Below, one piece after another: positions 26,673-40,011 of a stretch of 64,000 nucleotides of DNA. The stretch spans positions 76,438,001-76,502,000 of the forward strand of contig JAFFJZ010000001.1 of assembly GCA_018340375.1 (NCBI GenBank). Direction: 5' to 3'. This stretch comes from Gonatopus flavifemur (lineage: Eukaryota > Arthropoda > Insecta > Hymenoptera > Dryinidae). The position numbers were made by a program, and so were the translations under genes. The notes beneath the pieces were generated by a model, which was not told the DNA's origin, made no database searches, and saw only the letters and a program-made list of their open reading frames with translations. Each line of letters starts with the position of its first letter. The stretch's first letter is position 1.

Positions 26673-29600
26673 CTATGAAAAAATATAAAAATGAACCCAG
26701 CTATCAAGTATAGAAACTCTTGAGAGTATGATTTCAGTTCTATTATTTTTCTATGATTCATTGGAAAAGCGTATGAATAATAATGTATCGAAGATGAATC
26801 AGTCACATTGTCATATAGGTCGGAAAAAATCCACCCTTGAACTCTGGTCAAATGAACAAAGACCTTGTCATGTCTATGAAAGGAATTACAGTTTCATTGT
26901 TGAATTATTTTACTGTTATTCACAAAATATTTGCAATAATTTTTTGAGTTCCATGCTTACAAAGTTGGAAAACAAAATCTGAAAAATATTACAGTTCATA
27001 TATCTTTCATATCACAACTCCCAGACAACAGGAAGCTGTAAAGAACGTTCCATGGTCGTAAATTAGGCATGCGGACATTCGAAGGTTCGATGAACCTTCA
27101 TTAAACTTACATCAACATAGAATCGATCTACAATTGACCTAGAGATATCAATTCTTTTGGATTATTCTTAAAGATGTCTTTAAGAATTATAAGAAACGTC
27201 TTATGGAACACCAAAGGGTGTATTTTGGAAGTCATCTTCCTTTTCATCATGACTTTGGGGAGTCACCAAGTTCTCTCAAAATTATTCAAGACTTTCCGAA
27301 GAGTTCGAAAAAAACTCGCAGATGTTGGATGAATCAAAGTCTTTTTGAAACTCCTCAAGAATTGTAGAGTTCCAAAAGAGGTAGGACTCTTTTTCAGAAT
27401 TCATTAGTAATTCTTTCGTGTTATCAGAGACGCTTTATTTTTGAAAAATAACCAGGGCTGGGCAAGTATTTCAAATACAATTATGCAAAAAAGGTATCGG
27501 AAATAAAATCGGTACTTCTTATTTTGAATCTGTCATACATTTACGTTCAGTATTTTGTATATTAAGTGTATTTTTAAAAAAAATTTATATTTTTTAATAG
27601 AAAAATATAATATACTGTCAAAATATCGCCTATCCCTAACATACATATTATGGAAAAAATAGTATTCGTTATTTTCTAGAAATCAAGCGTCTTGGAAAAC
27701 ACGAAAGAATCACTTTTAGAATTGTAGAATTCTAGAAGAATTGAAAAAATAATGCAATTCATCGAAAATTCACGAGGTCTCTCTCCAACCCGGATAGCAT
27801 CGGGAGGTTTTCTAAACATTCACAAAACGCAGAGAACGTTCAAATGAGATCCCAGGACGTTCTAAGAACGTCGCATGTACGTCCCAGGGACATACAAATG
27901 TTCCGTAATGTTCTATTTATCTTCACCAAGCGACGTTTTGGGGATGTGTTCAATAAAGGTGTCGATGACGTTCTGCGATACTACACATGAGAGTACGTCT
28001 GGGAAACGTAACGAGAACGTCCCGTGGTAAATGAAAAATACGTACTGGGAACGTATTCAGGTGCATCAAAAATGAACGTCCTCTGAACGTACTTAAACCT
28101 ACTCCCCGGAGACGAAGCGCGCAGAACTAAGGTTATGTTTTTGAAACGTCCAGAGGACTTTCAATGCTATCTGGGAACGTATGTTCTTTCACAGTGTACG
28201 GGAACATCATTTTTGTTTTCTTATTGATCATATTTTAAAGGCTTTTATTCTTCTCGCAATCCCCACTCGAGGTGAAAAGACATTTTTGATATTTCAAAAT
28301 GTCGTACAGAGATGAAATTTTTCGGAAGACAAAAATAATGTGAAGACAGAGGAGGAGGTGGGTCTCCGTTGGCAGCAACCTCCACGTGGTCAGACCTGGG
28401 AAATCTACATTGTTCCAATGACACTGAAGACCTAGTCGGCCAAATACGAATTCAATATCGGTTCGATTGATTTGTTCCTCACATCATTGGATTTTTGAAG
28501 GGCTACTGTTACAGAGTAAAAAATCTCTGCCTAAAATTTCGGATGGATTATATATCAAATAAATATTCCTAGATTCTATGCGTTCTCTTTCATACAAAGT
28601 ACGGTTTGAGGCTGACTAAATTTTCAACAGTTTTCATCCCACGTAGCATCAATGTCCTTGCAGAAAAAAAACATCCCAAAAGATGTCTTTTGCAGCACAA
28701 TCAGAAGAATTTGAGGACTCGGTTTGAGAATTCTTTGAAAAGAACAACGGAGCTCTTGAACTGGTCTGATTTTGTTACATAAGACATGGTTTAGAATATT
28801 ATAAGATATCCTTTAGAATCTTTATAGTAACATATATTTTAGAAGTGTTTGTGCTATGGGGGCAGCTTGGCTAGGGAACATTTTTCAACCAATTTTACCT
28901 ATCCAACATGATTGCAATTCCAGAAAGATTCCATTATAAATCTCCCTTTGTCTTAAATTACATGTGCAGGTTTATTTGAATATCAAGGAGGAACTGTAAG
29001 GAAGTTCCCTGACAGCACAATGTTCCTTGAACGTTTTCAAAACGTTCTGAGGATGTTTTCAACTTATGTTTAAAAATTTTTCGCATGTTTTAACCCTTCG
29101 CGTCATGGTGAGTGACCCAGTGACCGACCTAGGTAGTATCAGATTTTCATCATTAAAACGAATTCTTGACAATGAACAATAATAATCCGTAATCAAAATA
29201 ACATTCCGTGCCTCAGAGGGTTGAAAATCTGGGAGTGTTGTTGCTAATGGTCAGTTCTCAACCGTATTTTGCACACTGAGAGGAATTTTTGAGGTGACTG
29301 TAACTAAAACGCCTCAACCAAATATTCTTCTCACTGAGCATTTCCGTTAGAACCTTGCATTAACATTGCAGCGATATTAATGCGATCTTGAAAGTACTTG
29401 TCTTTCAATTTACAAATGCAATATTACAAAAGTAACTAGCAAAAATATCGTTGAAATATCAGCTGACAACGTAACATTGCTGCAATTTACTTGTAATTGG
29501 ATGTTGTATTAATACTGTTGTAATTCTCATAACAGGTACTTTCAAGATCGCATCAACATCGATGCAATGGTAATGCAAGGTTCTAACGGAAATGCTTAGT

Positions 29601-32600
29601 GGGTTAATAAAAGCTACTGGAAATTTGATCAATTCAACCAAGAAAATATAGTTGATACAATCAAGTGATGAATCAAATATACTTTCTTAGTTGCATCAAC
29701 CAAATTTTTAGTAACTCTCATTAGGAATGTTTAGTTGAGATGTTTCAGTTACAGTGACTATAGAAATTTCTCTGAGTACAGGCAAAAGACCGCATGTATT
29801 CCCGCAAAAGTTTGGCATTTCCAACATGGACGAAGAAAAGAGAATACAGTTCATTGTGAAGATAAGAACTCCTTCCTCCTCAAAATTCAAAGAAGATCCC
29901 GAAGAAAAAGAAGAATCTGAATCCTCCCATTAATATCCCTGGTTAAAGGAACCCATCCATTCCCATTAATAGGTACTCATTTTTCATCTCATATCGGTTC
30001 TTCGGTGGAGCAACGTGGTTCCTTCTTCACACCATGTCTAGCCAATTTGCTGTCAGTCGAGAAACTAGTGAGTGAAACTATATTGGATTGTATTTGCAAT
30101 TCTCAACATTTTGCCGCACTCGAATAGTATAACTTTTACCATTTCCATACCGATTTCGAATAGTAGGATATAATTCAAAAATATGAATTTCACATTGTGT
30201 TCTCGAAAAATCGTGAAAATTATCTTTGTACTTGATCATTCAATGCAATGGAAAGTACGACCTTTCGAGCAAAATGGTAAACGATCATCATAAACTCATT
30301 ATCAATCATCTCATATTTATTCTTGTTGTATACATGAGTTTTTTTCTGAATTACATCAAAACGATATGGCGCATAAATAGGTACATTTCTTTCATTCTGT
30401 ACTATATTCCATAAATTAATGTATATTCGAATTCAGCATTCTTATAATATAATATTATATACAAATCGACCTTATTATTCAATTAATAATCAATAATTAA
30501 CTTACTTGGTGAGAAATAAAGTTCCATATTACAATTATGTAACCATTTATGATTTTTCATATTTGAATACAATTCTTATCGATAATTGAAAATGATTCTA
30601 TCACCTTTAGGTGCTATTTTATTTTGTATCGGTCCATTGTAGAGCGGTTCAACCTGTTTTTTGAGCGTTGGAGCAATTTTATTGGGCACTGGTGTTGTAG
30701 TTTTTGACTTTGGATTCTTATTGTTCACTTTGTCCCTTTTTCCTCGCGGAGCAATTTTATTTTGTATTCTAGATGTTGATGGTGATGATGAAGATACTCG
30801 AGGTCCAAATAAGCTGATGATTCCAGACAGGAATGAACGATCACCAACAATTTGTTCACGAATTTGATAGGGGCTATCTTGATTTTGCGGTAGATGATTG
30901 AATGATCCGATGTTTCCTAAAATATCACAAGAATTTTATTATTCATTCATGATACCACAAACGCGTAATACACGTTTTTCAGAGCATCAACCGAGATACA
31001 TTCGTATGAGAGAACTGTGCGGTGTTACAGAAATCCAGCTGAGATTCCACGTGGATTCCAAATCCAAAATTTACCTGCGTTGCCATCTAAGAATCCCAAC
31101 TGGATTCCATATGGGATTTCCAATTCCAACTGGGATTCCACCTGGGATCAGAAATTCCAACTGAAATCCCACGTTGGAGTTGAAATTCTAGCTAAGATTC
31201 CACCTGGAAATGAGGAATGCCAGCTGGAAACGCAGGTAAATTTCGGAACTGGAATCCACGTCGAATCCGAGCTGGATTTTCGTGACAGGGTAGTTATAAA
31301 CTATTGAAAAAATATTCATTTGAAGAGAGAAAAGTATTCATATCATATGTTCTGAACGAATTTGAATCCATAGAATTCTTCTTGTACAATATATTTCAAT
31401 GAGGTTTGAATAGCATATTTATTGTAATGAAAATAAATGTATACTATGAACCCTTCATGTACAGACTAAACAATCACCATCCATGAGTGATTTCTGGTCG
31501 GAAAGGTGGATAGAATGCGAATTCTAGTGGCTAGGATTTTCAATATCTCAACAACCATAAATTGAGCAATCACGATTTTCTTGTTTAAGCCCCAGTTCTG
31601 TTCTCAAGTTCACAAAATTGATGAATTTTCCTATCCACCAAGAACATTATATTTGGGATGAAATATCATGTGAATATATTTCTGAAGTATTCAAACTCAA
31701 CCATAATTTTTTGGGTTTTTATACAATTGATGAATTTCAAAAATACAGCTGTTCCAAGAACCCACATAGCACAACAGTTCAGGAAGAGTTCTCAATGAGT
31801 CGATTTGAAACTCTTGTAGCTCCATTATCAACTTTTTGTGAACTGATGTGCTCTGTGGGAATGGGTAGCTACCATCCAGTGTGTACTCGACGGTTTGAAG
31901 GCACACATAAAAAAAGGGTGTGAACGGGAGGTGGAGGACGCCCGAGGAAAGAAGATTAAATCTAATGAGATCTAAGTTGATCTCATCAGATTCAAATTTT
32001 GGCAAAAATCTCTACAAATCCGTTCATATCTACTGACATCTGAACATCTAAACTTAGCAACAATCTTTGGAGTTTTCCTATACTTACTCACTTGCGGAGA
32101 TTTCAATTCCGCAAGAAATACAGAACAATATAGCAAAATTCAAAAAGATTTCTGGACATCTCTGGAGATCTCTGCGGATCTACGTAGATCTTTTTTTTTG
32201 TGCAAAAATGTAGATCTGAAGAAATCTACATATATCTCAAGAGATCTACCTAGATCTCAGTAGATCTTGGCACCAGCTGTTTTTTATAAATTATGCATTC
32301 AGCGAAAATTTTTAGTACATAACAATGCAATTCACAACTAGGATCAGACACTGAACATAAGTTTCTGTTTTTCCACGGATTTCCTGGAGAGTATGAAAGT
32401 ATTTGCAAAGCAAATTTCACGTCAATTAATTGCAATTTGTGTGCATCAACTGCATATTTCCTCCATTTCCACATGGTTTCTGAGAATTGAGTATTATTGG
32501 ACAAAATCTCCATATATCTAACTTGATTTGGATTTAGATATAACCCGACTGGAAATTCAGTCACATTTGATCGGGTTAACCTGGTGTTTGATGAGGACCC

Positions 32601-35600
32601 GATCAGGATCATGGATCATGGATCTGAAATCCTCTCTTAATGTCCAGGCCCCCTTAATTCGTTATTGTCGTTTTTCAGGAAATTCACGTTCGTACACAGG
32701 AATAGATATATCATTATGAATCACATTTTCATTAATCTACACGGAAAAAAGAAATAGTTGCAGCAACTACTTGAATAGTCGATTTTCTACCATCTACTTA
32801 AGTAGTTGCTGCAGCTACTTAGTAGTCAGAACAAGTAACACGTTAGCTGTCTCAACTGATTCAAAATACCTCAAGTATTTACGTTAGTTGGTGCAACTAT
32901 TGAGTTACCTGTCCTGACTGATAAGTAGCTGTAGCAACTACTTAAGTAGATGGTCGAAAATCGACTATTTAAATAGTTGCTGCAACTATTCTTTTATTTC
33001 CGTGTGGCGATATACTCTTCTAAGCTGTACACCGAGGAAAATTATCTATTATAAATTGCCAGACTCGCTAGTATGTTGAGGATATACTTGCATTTTAAAG
33101 TTATACACCAAACATTCTCACCAAAAGCATCACACTTTCTATTATGAAATGTTATTATTCTACCATTGACTCCCAGAAAGTCTGGTACTTTTGAAGAGAA
33201 TGTTTAGTATATAACTTCAAAATGCAAGGATATCCGCAATATACTGGCGAGGCTAGTAATTTATAATCTACAATTTTTATCCCTGTACCATCTGGTATAG
33301 TACCGTTACCAATAAAGTCTGCTGCCGCTACGTTGAATTTAGAAGGAAAGTTTGTGGATGACGTGAATTGATGGAGCATCCCTAGTAGAAATTTGACAGG
33401 GAATTCCCTATTAGAAGCATGGCCCTTGTAAGGCTGCAATAGGGAACTCCTAATTAAGGAAAACTTTTAATTACCTTACCAGGTCCTGACATAGCATCCT
33501 GTTTAGGACCTTACAACAATGTAACGCAAGGTTGTTACCTGGTCCCAGCCAGATTTTCCCTTTCAGTAACTCAGACATGGTATTCCTATCAGAACCTCCG
33601 TATTTCAATCATGTGATAACCGACAAGACAGCCGAATCAGGACCTAATCAATTCAGAACGATGAATGTATCAAATTATTTAGAATTTTCACAGGACTCAT
33701 TAGAAATTTACCTATCTTTTTTAAATGCTCAACTGAGGTCTATTTGGATCATCAGTAGAATTTCTTCTGTTGGGGGAGTTTCAAAAAGTTTTATGGAAAC
33801 ATTTGGTTTTCCTGATCAGTACCTTGTCTTTTCCCTGCGTTACATTTTTGTCAGGGCCTTATCAGATACTCAAGTCAGGCCCTGAACAGGAATCAGGCAT
33901 GCCTGCTCTGGACCTGATGTTTTCCATATCAAAATTTCTACTAGGGATAAGTGGTTCAATGTGGCACATTGCAAAAGCAATGTGGAACCCTAGTAGAAAT
34001 CACTCTAGTTATTCTCCAGGCCATTATTAGGCCTTGAAAGTCTCTCGCAAGTACCTGGTGAGGCCTGGTAATGGCCTGGAGACTGGCTAGAGTGATTTCT
34101 ATTAGGGAAGCAACGTATAAATGTTTGATTTCAATTGTCATACGAACATTTCTACGTCGCCTCCACGCTGCTTCTGTACTGTTCTGTATTGGTCTGTATC
34201 AAACCAACCATTTCCCCATCCATTCGCGTCTTCCACGGATTTTCTTTCTAAATTTTACCCGCAGACGACGTGTTCCATCGTTGGCGGTGCTGTACGGGGT
34301 ATGCTCCACTGACATGTACACTGTGAAAAATATGGGGAGTTTTTCTCTACCCTGTCGGTGAATTTCATCGCTTCATCGTGGGAGAATTGTGTTTCCATGA
34401 GGAATGAGGGATTCTTCTACCACTATGAGGAATTATTTTGTTTCTTGGGTGTTGAATGCTTCAAAAATGAAGGAAAAGTTCATCAAATTATAGTGAGAAA
34501 TTCCCCATCTGTGGAGGAACTTTGTTGCCACCATTTTTCGGGGTAAAATTCCACAATCATTTTTTACAGTGTCAATGATATAATATCCATGACTCATGGA
34601 TGTCATGAAACTTATCTCCTGTATCCAATGACAGAAACAATGATTTCTGCTAATATACTTTTTCCTCTGTACGATCAAGTGAATATAGATCAACAGGTTA
34701 TTTCACCATCACCAATAGTGTTTAGAAAAATTCTATGTGGTTCAAGAGGAGCAGGATAACCCCGACCACTGCTCCGGGATATTCACCGATCAAAGATGTC
34801 CAAGAGTTTATACCCCAAGGATCTCTGTGATGATGTTTATGTTTCAGCTGATGCTTCAACAGTCTTTTTTGATGCGCGTATAAACGTTGCTGTCGTATTC
34901 TTTCTTTCTCTGCGAGTATCGAATTTTTATTCGAATGATGTATTTGTTGTAGATTACTTTCACCACCAGTTTGACGTCTGGTGATTGATGTGGCTTTTAC
35001 GAATTTTCCAACAGCTTCCAACGTTGAGACGGGAATCTGAAATAATTTTTCAATCGAGTTATTTCAAAGTATCATCACGCAAGTTTCAGAAGTAAATCTG
35101 TTGGTAGCATAACAGCACTCAAACAATTCTTGTCTAGAATGTTCATCAAGACCTTCTGATGTAGCCAGTGAGAACAACTTGTCATAATGGTATAAAAATA
35201 TTGTTATTTCAACGTGGTTTTGACTGAAAATTCGATACATGGACATCAATTTGACGTCTTTTCAACCAAGTTGTTCTCATCGAATGATTGGGCATGATTT
35301 TTCAATAAGTCAAAGAGTTTTTCACACCTTGAAAACATTATCAATGCTCTCGCCATTCTCAGGAGAAAATGTTTGGGCTGCCGCTGCGGTTTGTCTGATT
35401 GCTGTGATTGGGATCTAAAAATAAAAGACTTCTTCATTATAATAATCTTTTCACAATAAGAATGTAAGTATTTTCATTTGGGAACTCACATTGAAAATGC
35501 TATCTATTAAATCTGCATCTTGGATAGATGGGATCTGATGTTCCTCTCTCACTACCCCTGAACCCTGAGACAAAAATTGAATGATTATTATGGTGGTTCA

Positions 35601-38275
35601 GGGAATGAAAAAGTACCTACAAAATCACACAGAAGGAAAAGTATTGCTGGCATCAGTTACTATAAACTGATCAGTTACTATAGCAGCTACCAAAAAAATT
35701 TGCTGAAAAGGCAAGATCAATGATTGACATAACCAAATTTCTTCGCTGACCAAAATAAATTTTTCAACAGAACTAATGTCTTAGCTGATGGAGTGAATAT
35801 TCTTGCACAGAAAACAAATTCTTGGCAGGAATCTGGATAATGTCTCAGCAATACACATTTCCTTTCGAGTAAGTAATTCAATTGAAAAATGATCAACTGA
35901 TGAGAATTGATTGATAATCAGGAATTTGTTCCCCATTGTTAGTGAGCTTGTGACGCAAAAGCTTCATATAAAAATATATATGTTCTCAAATATTCATTTG
36001 GACTCATATACGATAGCAACGAGCTTATTATTTTACCTCAAAATTCTGTGTAAAAATGCGTCAATAGGTACGGATGAGAGTGAACAAAACGTGCGTCACT
36101 GAAGATATAATTGCCCACGTCTCATCTGTGCTTTCACTTTTCACAGACTGAAAATCTTGCCTAGATTTCTTTATAACGTGGGTCCGATAATGATTATATC
36201 TGGTTTTTCCTTTTGTAGTCAAACCAGTATTTTTGTGAAGAAGATAAATCGTGTGTGGATTAGAGTGTTACCAATGAAACGCGATCCAAGTGAGATCGGA
36301 TATCACTGTGAAAACTATAAATTTATTCTGAAAAAAGGTTTGTGAAGAATTTGTTGCTCTCCATTTTTTCTTTGCCAATTCTCAAAGTGCTCCACTTATT
36401 TAGAAGTCACACAAAACTTTCTAATACTTTATACGGATTTGAACAAACCCATAGAACCCAATCGAATCAAATCAAATCAACTACTTTCTCGTTTTGAATT
36501 CACTTTTTTATTGAATATAATAAAACTACTGAGTTTACGATTCATGTAATACTTCAATGAAAATTAATGCCCAATGGGGTTGTTTTGATTCCTCATGATA
36601 TAATTTCGACACCGCATGGCATCATTCCTGGAATTAGGAAACTATAAAAACCAATTAAGAGAGTCAAAAGCAGCATAAAAAAATGCCTCGTAATGTATGT
36701 GTCACTATTTATTTTGAGATTCTACTTAAGCGGCACACGGATGTTTTGAATGTGATGATATAAACAGGCTTAGAACCTTCGAAAGAAGCTGTTTGTGACA
36801 ATCATCTTGTGAGTATGATCACAGGATATTGTGTGTATTATTATTCCTCCTAAAGCTACTTGGACAGCATGATTTGGAATTATTCTGACACCGAATTTTG
36901 GAATGAACTCGAGTAGACTATTAGGTTGGATATTATTACAATTCCATATATTTACTCACTGATACCTTGTGATTGGAGACAATTTCCCAAACGTTGGTAA
37001 ATAAACATCATGATAAATTATACAGGGTGTTGCAGAGTTCATCATTCGCTATTCATAGAATACTTCAATTTTTTTCCAGAGATCCGCCGTTTTCCAGCTT
37101 GGCCAATAGTGTTAAATTTGAGTATGGAGAACACAATGTTTTTGAGTTATTTGGATTCTCAGAAAAATATGAAAATGTTCATATCTCAAAAACTAAGCCT
37201 TAAAAAAATTCTTTTCACACAGGAAATTATTGCATTTTGGCTGCAGAATATGCCAATATGTCTTTACAGCATATCCCTAGAGAATTCTTAGAGGAATTAT
37301 GAGAAACTATGAGAGCATGTTCGCTAGATGTTACATTGCTGTTCTTTGTTTTATATGTCAAGTTGTAGAATATTCACGTTCGATCCCTGATGAAAATGCC
37401 TGTCAGAACCGAAAAGAAATGCTCGTCAAGGTTTGAACGATTTTTGTTCCTGGAAATACGGTCAAAAACCCAAAAAACTGTCAACCCGATTTTATTTGAA
37501 ACCGCAAAATTGAAACATCCTATCAACACCCGACAGGAGAATTTTCGGCAGGTTTTACAATCTGTGAATTTCAAACTGAGCGTCAATTTTTGACAGGATT
37601 TTCCACTTCGGTAATTCCGGATGAAACCGAGTAGAAATATGGTCAGTTTTCGATCACATTTCCAGAGACAAAAACCGTTAAAAATCTGATATTTTTGATT
37701 TTGATTTTTTATTCGACCCCCTCCCCCCTCCCCCTAGTCACACGCAACTTCTTTTATGCAAATTCGCCAAAATGTCACCCGTGGAACTATATCAATCCTA
37801 TTCGTTGCTCTAATCAAATCCATTGTTCACTGCACCCACTGAAAATCAATTCAACAATGTCCAAAATTTGTTCACTTTGTAAGATGCTGAATTCCTAAAG
37901 AAGGATCATGGGTCCGCCCAGATGTAATCATGAGAATTCAATGCAATCAGATAATTATTGAATTAATTAAAATCAAACACGTTAGACCAAACCAAATGCA
38001 ATTCTATGATTCTTTATCATGACCAAATATTGTTTCCCTGGAATAAAATGTTGATTTTAATGAATGAAATGAATCCACTCTGTTCATTTATAACGGAATG
38101 TATAATGCGAAGGAAGAATAAATGATAAATAAAAACTGACATGAAGTAAGATCAATAATGATGAATCGAGACCAAATGAAATGACAATAAAACGAGGAAA
38201 AATAAGGACTTATCTTACCACATTGATGCAGCTAATGACGAGACCAACCCCCAAGAGAATACTAAACTTGAACAT
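26611..38275 (-). CDS. Secreted protein gene 2 (gene-level): signal peptide plus acidic and His/Lys-rich exons
   Basis: Exons at 38219-38275, 35490-35564, 35328-35414, 34787-35036 and 30605-30916, with a tentative last exon at 26611-26672. The frame is open through exon 5 (about 260 codons). The first 19 residues are a signal peptide, followed by short acidic exons with IPSIQDADLIDSIFN and IPITAIRQTAAAAQTFSPEN, then IPVSTLEAVGKFVKATS. The recurring start of exons with Ile-Pro suggests repeated short helices. The family is not recognised; I have an impression of a conserved insect secreted protein but cannot confirm it. If the donor at 34787 is not used, the protein stops at 34722. Confidence 0.6.
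26990..29290. other. Intron-like gene-poor region
   Basis: No exon seen. It holds an element-like stretch at 27788-28177, bounded by CCCGGATAGCATCG and AATGCTATCTGGG with ACGTTC-rich interior. It also holds an AAGATGTCTT cluster near 28675-28830 and a small TTAA-flanked repeat at 29094-29220. Confidence 0.5.
27788..28177. repeat. Imperfect inverted repeat with GAACGT-rich interior
   Basis: The ends CCCGGATAGCAT and ATGCTATCTGGG are inverted. Between them GAACGT, ACGTTC and GTCCCAG words recur more than ten times. Confidence 0.5.
29293..29763. mobile_element. Nested foldback element
   Basis: The outer ends GTGACTGTAACTAAAACGCC and the complement of GTCACTGTAACTGAAACATC enclose an inner pair (29332-29601), CACTGAGCATTTCCGTTAGA and its complement. 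Arms include AACCTTGCATTA and GCGATCTTGAAAGTAC. Confidence 0.6.
30605..30916 (-). CDS. Gene 2 exon 5: IQNKIAP repeats
   Basis: 312 bases, acceptor GATATTTTAG, donor AAAG followed by GTGATA, phase 1-1. It encodes GNIGSFNHLPQNQDSPYQIR, then FLSGIISLFGPRVSSSSPST, then a Lys/Pro-rich part with three NKIAP motifs (RIQNKIAPRGKR, PVPNKIAPTLKK, PIQNKIAPK). GKRDK is a possible dibasic processing site. It belongs to gene 2 if exon 4 splices as described. Confidence 0.6.
31021..31290. mobile_element. TTCCAACTGGGATTCCA foldback/tandem element
   Basis: The left end GTTACAGAAATCCAGCTGAG pairs with a right end containing GAGCTGGATTTTCGTGACAG. Inside, GGATTCCA and CCAACTGGGATT words repeat in both orientations. 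The ORFs here are products of the repeat. Confidence 0.5.
31935..32275. repeat. AGATCT-rich repeat
   Basis: GAGATCT, GTAGATCT and CTACGTAGATC words cluster here in both orientations. Terminal repeats are not sharply defined. Confidence 0.4.
32740..33005. mobile_element. CACGGAAA-end foldback MITE
   Basis: The ends are CACGGAAAAAAGAAATAGTTG and the complement of CACGGAAATAAAAGAATAGTTG. The arms pair through GTAGTTGCTGCAACTA-type and GGTCGAAAATCGACTATT sequence. Confidence 0.8.
33049..33263. mobile_element. Foldback element
   Basis: The ends TATAAATTGCCAGACTCGCT and AGGCTAGTAATTTATA are inverted. The arms share GAGGATATACTTGCATTTT and AACATTCTC. Confidence 0.65.
33380..33946. mobile_element. 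CCCTAGTAGAAATTT element
   Basis: The ends CCCTAGTAGAAATTTGACAG and AAATTTCTACTAGGG are inverted. The interior is rich in AGGTCCTGA/TCAGGACCT words. It has the same termini as the short elements at 33988 and 50833. Confidence 0.65.
33988..34107. mobile_element. 120-base CCCTAGTAGAAATCA MITE, copy 1
   Basis: The ends are CCCTAGTAGAAATCACTCTAG and its complement (CTAGAGTGATTTCTATTAGGG), with GGCCTGGAGA arms. A second copy lies at 50833-50951. Confidence 0.75.
34318..34572. mobile_element. ACACTGTGAAAAA MITE
   Basis: The ends ACACTGTGAAAAATATGG and TCATTTTTTACAGTGT are inverted. It is the same family as 5654-6628. Confidence 0.65.
34787..35036 (-). CDS. Gene 2 exon 4: His/Lys/Gln-rich
   Basis: The acceptor TTTCAG is followed by IPVSTLEAVGKFVKATSITR. 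A basic stretch follows (EKERIRQQRLYAHQKRLLKH, then HKHHHRDPWGINSWTSLIG). The donor ATCG followed by GTGAAT ends it in phase 1, which fits exon 5 exactly. Without splicing the frame reads on to a stop at 34722 with a hydrophobic VVGVILLLLNHIEFF end. Confidence 0.6.
35328..35414 (-). CDS. Gene 2 exon 3
   Basis: 87 bases, acceptor TTTATTTTTAG, donor AAG followed by GTGTGA (weak), phase 0-0. It encodes IPITAIRQTAAAAQTFSPEN then GESIDNVFK. The ending resembles that of exon 2 (DSIFN versus DNVFK), so the two may be duplicates. Confidence 0.65.
35490..35564 (-). CDS. Gene 2 exon 2
   Basis: 75 bases, acceptor TTTTTGTCTCAG, donor GTGAGT, phase 0-0. It encodes GSGVVREEHQIPSIQDADLI then DSIFN. Confidence 0.65.
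36350..38210. other. Intron 1 of gene 2, distal part
   Basis: No exon seen. A part copy of the 11560-12063 element lies at about 37110-37260, and a GACAGG-containing inverted stretch lies at 37370-37620. Confidence 0.4.
38219..38275 (-). CDS. Gene 2 exon 1: signal peptide
   Basis: 19 codons, MFKFSILLGVGLVISCINV, then donor GTAAGATAAG. A hydrophobic core after a Lys makes a clear signal peptide, with cleavage near SC or shortly after. It ends in phase 0. Confidence 0.7.
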
Positions 38276-40011
38276 TATTGTTCAAACGATGTTGTTCTTC
38301 AGTCGCTTCTTCGGATTCACCAATTACAGTACCAGCCGTATCACGTTTAGCTGGAAGATCCGTGAACTCGTTCTTCTATATGGAGGATTGTAAGAGCTCC
38401 CACGCAAATCCTCAACCAATCAGGACTTAGTATAACGTTGATCCTGGTTTGTATCAAAAGGCTTTCTATCGCCATCCGTAGATCTCCTGCGTGCACTTTT
38501 CTCCGACGATCTTACTTTTCCTTCTTAGCATATCTCTCTTTTTTTCTCATGACGATTATTCGTTTCTTTCCCTTTTGAATTTGTTTCATGTACGAATGTA
38601 TGATTATGTGGGTCGAGGAGCGTCGTTTTTAAATTACGTAAGATCAATGGTTTATGAAAAAGGGTATCCTTCGATTATCTTGTACCAAAGAATGACGTGT
38701 CAACCATTATTCCACTTCAAAGAAATTTGATGCAATATTTGAGTGCTTTGTAATGCTATGTATTAATATATTTGCCAATCTTTTGAATGGTCTATTTCGG
38801 CAGGAGTTGATTCATGTAATGAATAATGAAAATCTCAAACTTTGTCAAATTAAAAAGAAAAGCATGTGAATAGATTTTGATCTAATTATTATATTTAATA
38901 AGACTCTAGCATCTTCCCTCCTAGCACTCTCTGGGTGACAAATTTTGATTGACTAAAATTATGTTAAGCCCAAAGTACTGTAACTCAAAATTGCAAATTC
39001 CAGAATAGCACCATTATCAACTTCATATTTCCACTCGCCTCGGAGTATTTTGATTCCAAATCTCTGCAACTAAGGTCCGAATAACTCGAATGTCACAAAC
39101 TTTCATCTCTTTTGATCTAAATTATCTTTTGCTACAAAATGCAGAGTGTATTGAGAGGTATCTTTTTTATTATATCTACATATGTCATACGTGGAGTCTC
39201 TAATAAAGATCACAACACATTGAGAAATATCTGTGTACCTCCAATGCTCGTGCATACAAATTTTCCGAACAGCACTCGGGAGTTGTGTTCTTTTACAGTA
39301 TCCATTTTTTCTCATATCTTGAGAAAATAGGTACCTTGAAAAATATCATATCAATTCATGGAGAATCAGCGTTAATCTGACTCTAGTCCAATTATTCACG
39401 TGAAACATGAACAAACCTTTAGAAGTATCACAATTTCTTGAACTTTCATAAAGAAGTATGGTATCTTCTACATAAAAGTTCGAAATACTATGGAGATAAT
39501 CAGACCACCGCTTAATCTCCGTAAAATATGTTATTCTCTAAGATAACTTTTTCTAATAAAAACCGTTAGGACAACAATTTGGAATTTTTCAAAAATTCAA
39601 ACCTCGATACTTACAAAGTTGAATTTCTCCACGAGAATTCTAATTCATTTTATCTAATCTAGTACATATTTTCTTGATGATTAAATTGAACATGATAATC
39701 ATAAATAAAACCATAATATTTCCTTTGTTTTTTTTTCACTTATTAATGTTTAAAATATTATACAATTCGGAGGGAAAGATTCCTCGCAGGTACAATCGAC
39801 GTGCTATCGATTTCATAAATAAAACATAACACATTTATTCCTGAAAATCATAGTCTTTGGCATTTCCAGAGAACTGCGTTGGCTATCATCCCGCACTAAG
39901 AGTACAAAAGTATTTGTTCACGGTGGAAAGGAAAAAAAAGGTACAAGATGAAAAACACTTATCTTCTGATTGTCCATGGCTTTTTAGACTATTTTCTCGA
40001 GCTCGAGAATG

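Noticed and set aside
29708..29890. Minus-strand ORF with EEEGVLIFTMNC start
   Set aside because: It overlaps the arm of the foldback at 29293-29763 and has no splice sites compatible with gene 2.
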